A DNA stretch of 64,000 nucleotides from Notamacropus eugenii (lineage: Eukaryota; Chordata; Mammalia; Diprotodontia; Macropodidae): the NCBI RefSeq assembly GCF_028372415.1, contig NC_092875.1, forward strand, positions 354,756,233-354,820,232, given 5' to 3'. Below are positions 60,030 to 64,000 of this stretch, piece by piece (position 1 is the first letter of the stretch; each line of letters begins with the position of its first letter). A program made the translations under genes and the position numbers. Below the pieces are notes generated by a model. The model saw only the letters and a program-made list of their open reading frames with translations, did no database searches and was not told where the DNA came from.

Positions 60030-60165
60030 AGAGACATTGGAGTATAATGGAGAAATAGTGGGCTTTAGAGCCAAGAAGACCAAGGTCAAAGTCTTGCTTT
60101 TGCCACATCACTGTGTGACCCTGGGGAGGTCATTTAACCCCTCAGTCATTTAGATAACTCTTAAC
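60030..60165 (+). repeat. MIR-type SINE fragment
   Basis: 'ttagagccaagaagaccaag', 'catcactgtgtgaccctggg', 'aggtcatttaacccctcagt'. Confidence 0.75.
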
Positions 60166-60439
60166 CCATAAATTATAGAGAAGTTATCTATCTACCTTGG
60201 CAGAAGGAATTGTCTTACTTAGAAGTTTCTAAATTAGTGAAATTACAGGTCCAGTTATTATCTTTTATCTTTGCAAACCAGGATGAGTTAATACAAGATA
60301 CTATGCTCATGTTAAACTTTTTCAGCTAGTATAAAGTCTTACAGTATAGGCACTCAGTTGAGGCTTTCAGGTGTTTATAGGAGTAAAAATATAACAAAAG
60401 AGTCTCAAAAGTACATAGCCTCAAATGTCTTCCTACACA

Positions 60440-61160
60440 AGTGCATAAAGTTTAGGCAGTAAGCAAAGGAGGTACAGATCCTAATACACAGAGGGAAATT
60501 TGACTTCATAGTTATTATTGAGACTTGGTGGGCATGAGATGGAATTTGGAACCCAGTCCTGGATGGATATACTTTAATTAAAAAAAAAAAACAGGTAAAG
60601 AGGGAGAATGAAGTAGAATTATATATTAAGGTGATATATTTATGTGAAGAAATCATCATGGAGATGAAAAGTGATGGAGTGCATCAGTGAAGAGAAAAAA
60701 AAATGATTACCTGGATAGAAAGTTAGTGATGGGGTGATTTTACTTATTCAGATTTCTCCAGGAGCTCTCTATCTCTCTCTCCCTTTCTTATCTCTTCCCA
60801 GCTAACAATGTCTTGACTTGACTTAATTATAATTTTGTCCTTCAAAAGATGAAGGAATCAACAAGGAAGAATTTTCTTTTGAATCTGATGGATGAAATCC
60901 GATGAAGTCTGAATCTCATCAACAGGGAGCCCAGGCTGGGTAGAAATAATGGTAACCTTGGGGTGAAGTAACAATCACTCTCTCTTAGAGTTTTTGATAG
61001 AAGAGAATAAAGCTGGACATAGTCTAACATGGATTCTTGTTTGGGGAAGGACACATTTCAGAGTTCAGAATAAGAACAAGTGGCATTCCAGAGGCTAAAA
61101 TTCTGCAGGAATACTACACCAGAAGGGATAGGAAACTTCTACAGAATAAAATTCTGAAGA
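60440..61160 (+). mobile_element. CR1/L3 LINE endonuclease region (sense)
   Basis: Plus-strand translation near 60505-60590 gives FDFIVIIETWWA then DGIWNPVLDGYTLIKK. This matches the CR1 endonuclease segment YDIIAITETWWDSSHDWN followed by AxDGYxLFRK, including the catalytic Glu of ETWW. Farther on (60840-60990) the LDLLLTNREELV...GGSLGCSDHE-type region is recognisable at the DNA level ('caacagggagcccaggctgg'). Stops interrupt the frame. Confidence 0.75.
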
Positions 61161-61259
61161 TATAAAGGGAAACTATTCCAATGACAGTTAGAATTCAGTG
61201 ATAATTCTCCTGGGCCTTCTCTTCTATATCTACTTGCTGACTTCATCAGATAGATAGCT

Positions 61260-61410
61260 CTGTCAATCAATCTATATCTTTCTTCATTCATTCATTTATC
61301 TGTTGCTTACTCTACGTTAGGCCCTATGCTAAGGCATTGGGCCTACAAAAGCAAAAAAAAAAAAAAAGGTGGTTCTTAAGAAACTTACATTCTAATAGGG
61401 AGAAAGACAA
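61260..61410 (-). mobile_element. L2/MIR 3' end fragment (reverse)
   Basis: 'ttgcttactctacgttaggc', 'cctatgctaaggcattgggc', an A15 run, then 'aagaaacttacattctaata'. Confidence 0.7.
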
Positions 61411-61639
61411 CATAAAAGGGAATAGGGTTAAGTAGAATGGCGGAAGGAAATATGGAAGTGGAGCCAGCAGAAGGGTGAGAGGAGAGTGAGCAGGGTGGCT
61501 AGGTTTTCTCATTAGTACCTCCAGACTGGGACTCAACAATTGGACCAGCCTCAGGGTGGAATATTGGAGGTAGGGGAGGATAAACAGCCTGGTGGGATAA
61601 TAGAGCTCCCAAGTGATAGTTTCTTATTATTTCCATGCT

Positions 61640-62280
61640 GATGACTTGCAGATCTACACATCCAGCCCTTATTTTTCTCCTGTGTTCTACTCACCATTTT
61701 CCAGTTGTAATTCTATAGGGATTGAAAACTCACCAAGTTGAAAGCAGTTCATTATCTTCTCTTCCTTTTCTTTTCTCTCCTGATACATTCTGAACTTCCC
61801 TATTTCTGTTGAGGGTGTCATTCATTACTCTTCTAGTTGCTCCAAGATTCTTAACCTTGGAGTCATTCCCATTACCATCTCTGTTAATTGTGCTTCCACA
61901 ACATTTTCCATACTTTTACATATTCACCAGTTTTTTAGGTTTTGTTACCTCTCATCCGGACTATTTTAGTAGCCTCCTAATTGGATCTTTTTGCTACCAG
62001 TCTTTCTCTTCCTAATCTCTAATCCATTCTCTACATTTCAAGATTGTTATTTCTAAAGCCCAAGTCTTACCATATCATGCTGCTTCCTCAAAAACTCCAG
62101 TGGCATTCTAGATCGTAGGACCAATTAGAAATGCCTCTGTTTAGAATTTAAAGCTCTTCCCAGTCTGGCTGCAGTCTACCTTTCTAAAGTTATTACGTAT
62201 TACTCCTCTTCAGACACTTTCTGGTCTAGCCAGACTAACCTACTTGCTGTTTCTTATACATGAAACATCATCTTCTGGAG
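61640..62280 (+). mobile_element. L2 LINE, ORF2 C-terminal region
   Basis: 'tgctgatgacttgcagatct' (YADD-like), 'gttgagggtgtcattcatta', 'ctcatccggactattttagt', 'agcctcctaattggatcttt' and 'aaactccagtggcattctag' follow the L2 RT C-terminal order in sense. The frame is degraded. Confidence 0.82.
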
Positions 62281-62284
62281 TCTG

Positions 62285-63365
62285 AAAATATGTGCAATGT
62301 ACAAAACTTGTGGACCTCCCACTTCTGCCAAAAGATGGGGTGAGGGTGTTTTCTTGTATCTTTTCATTCAAGCCACACTTGTTTTTATAATTTTGCAATA
62401 TCCACTTTTGCTTTTTTCTTTATGGTTCTTTCTTTTTACATTATTGCTATTGTATATATTGTTTTCTTGGCTTTGATTACTTTACCTCTTTTCATGCTTT
62501 TCTCTGTATTTAATCACATTTGTCATTTTTTGAAGCAGAGTAATATTCTATTGCGTTTATGTCTATTTTGTTTCCAATTTTTTTTTGCTGTCACAAAAAA
62601 TGCTGCTTTAAATATTTTGGTGTACATGAGGACTGTCATCACTGACTTCCTTGGGGTATAAGCCTAGTAATGGGATCCCTGGGTCGAGGGATATAGATAT
62701 TTTAGTCACTTTGCATAATTTAAAATTGTTTTCCAGAATGGTTATCCTGATTCACAGCTCTACCAACAGTGCACCAGTACACCTACCTTCCCACAAACCC
62801 TTCAGTTTCTTCTGTCGTCTTTGCCAATTTGCTAAGTATGAGGTGAAGATTCAGGGTTGTTTTGATTTGCAAGTTTTTTATTAATGATTTAGGGTATTCT
62901 TTCATGGGATTGTGAATACTTTGCATTTCTTCTTTTGAGAACTGTTATTTATCTTTTGAAACTTATCTGGTGGGGAATGACTTTTGGTCATATATGTATG
63001 TATTTGTGTGTGTATATATGTATGTGTATATGTGTATACACACACACATGCAAATAAATATATATGTGTGCATACATACTTGTTAATTGTTTATACATCT
63101 TGGATTACTAATCTCCTATTAGAGAAATCTTATACAAAGGTGGTTTTTTCCTTCTGTTGCTTTCCTTATCTTAAGTATATTAATTTTGTTTGTGCAGAAG
63201 CTTTTCAGTTTCATGTGATCAATGAACTTACCTATTTTATCTTCTGTAAATTGTCTCTATTGCTTGTTTGGTTAAGAATACATCTCCTACCCATAGCTCT
63301 AAGATGGATATCTCTTCTAATGTTTTTCTGTAGTGTGATCTTTAATACTAGGATATGATAAATCT
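62285..63365 (-). mobile_element. L1 LINE, 3' part of ORF2 (reverse)
   Basis: Antisense marsupial L1: 'gcagagtaatattctattgc', 'aaatgctgctttaaatattt', 'cttccttggggtataagcct', 'agtaatgggatccctgggtc', 'attttgtttgtgcagaagct' and 'cttgtttggttaagaataca'. It is interrupted by a TG/TA-rich expansion at 62990-63085. Confidence 0.9.
62990..63085 (+). repeat. (TG/TA/CA)n simple repeat inside L1
   Basis: This is a mixed TATG, TGTG and CACA run. It generates the low-complexity start of the open frame at 62984. Confidence 0.85.
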
Positions 63366-64000
63366 TTTTGTTTTTGTTCTGTTTGGCATTGATTTTGACC
63401 TTTATTCTAGAAAATCGATAGTTTGACTCATCTTGACAGTATTCCCGTGTCAAAAATAAATTGATTCCTGTCAAGTCAGTTTTATTTTTTGTTGGGGTAT
63501 CTGTTCCCAGTCATGTCTATTTTTTTTGTTTCTCTTTTTGGAGAAAAAAAGTAAAATTCATAGATATGAGGCTTCTGGCATTTCCATGAGTCTTTGGTCT
63601 CTTTAATGTCCTAATATTTTCCAATATTTTTCATTATCTTCCTCTATATCCATCATTGTATGGAGTAATTGAGTAGTAACATATATATTGATTTAATTTG
63701 AAGTATTTTATCAAGTTCTTCACAGAATTTCTCTCCATTTTCATCCTCTTCAAAAGATATTGAAGCTTAAACTCTATTCAACTTCCTAGTATTTTCTTTA
63801 TGTTTATTATAATGAGCTCTTTAGCATGAGATATCCAGATATCTTATGAAATGATTCTTGTTTGCCTCTCTATGAATCATCCTTCCATTTGAATGCAATT
63901 TTCTTGTAACTTCTGAATTCATTTAAAACAATAGTGTTGATTGATATTTGTTGCTAGGGAAGGATCTCATTATAGATGGTTTTTAAAAATTGCATTATGA
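63366..64000. other. Intron, AT-rich, unclassified
   Basis: It may be older repeat sequence continuing from the L1, but no family could be read with confidence. Confidence 0.35.

Noticed and set aside
40171-64000. Possible second TENT4A coding exon in the right third of the window
   Set aside because: No match to the conserved nucleotidyltransferase motifs or the segment expected after SPGIQG was seen in any plus-strand frame.

Overview
The window is vertebrate nuclear DNA and looks like a marsupial genome. It is AT-rich outside one GC-rich island and packed with decayed LINEs (L1, L2, CR1/L3) and MIR-type SINEs. It also carries two SINE types I associate with marsupials: a tRNA-derived SINE with an RTE/BovB-like tail, and a WSINE1-like SINE. 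The exact species cannot be read from the sequence; repeat names are assigned from memory of consensus sequences, not from a search.

Layout. 0-36.9 kb is intergenic, built almost entirely of old repeats plus a few dead gene copies. These are a GAPDH processed pseudogene sitting inside an L1 (598-1876, with a 12-bp target-site duplication), a 94-bp piece of the 5' end of EEF1A1 mRNA sitting inside a SINE (14039-14132, with a 16-bp target-site duplication), an SMC1B-like coiled-coil/exon fragment (23046-23189) and an unrecognised decayed coding-like block (about 23.65-24.55 kb). Between 19.0 and 21.8 kb two adjacent modules are duplicated, one direct and one inverted. 36.95-40.17 kb is a CpG island holding the promoter, 5' leader and first coding exon of TENT4A (PAPD7/TRF4-1), a non-canonical poly(A) polymerase. 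40.165 kb to the end is TENT4A intron 1, again full of LINE and SINE fossils. No second coding exon was seen, so the catalytic domain lies beyond the window.

The only functional gene I can support is TENT4A. Its first exon encodes the conserved N-terminus, a long low-complexity Gly/Ser/Pro/Gln/His tract, a basic RRKR cluster and a conserved C-terminal motif running into a GTGAGT splice donor. An in-frame TGA abuts the start codon, and a 23-codon upstream ORF lies about 0.7 kb before it. Everything else is transposon-derived, simple repeat or unrecognised sequence. No undescribed biological system was found. The most unusual items are the 3'-truncated EEF1A1 retrocopy and the inverted/direct duplication.
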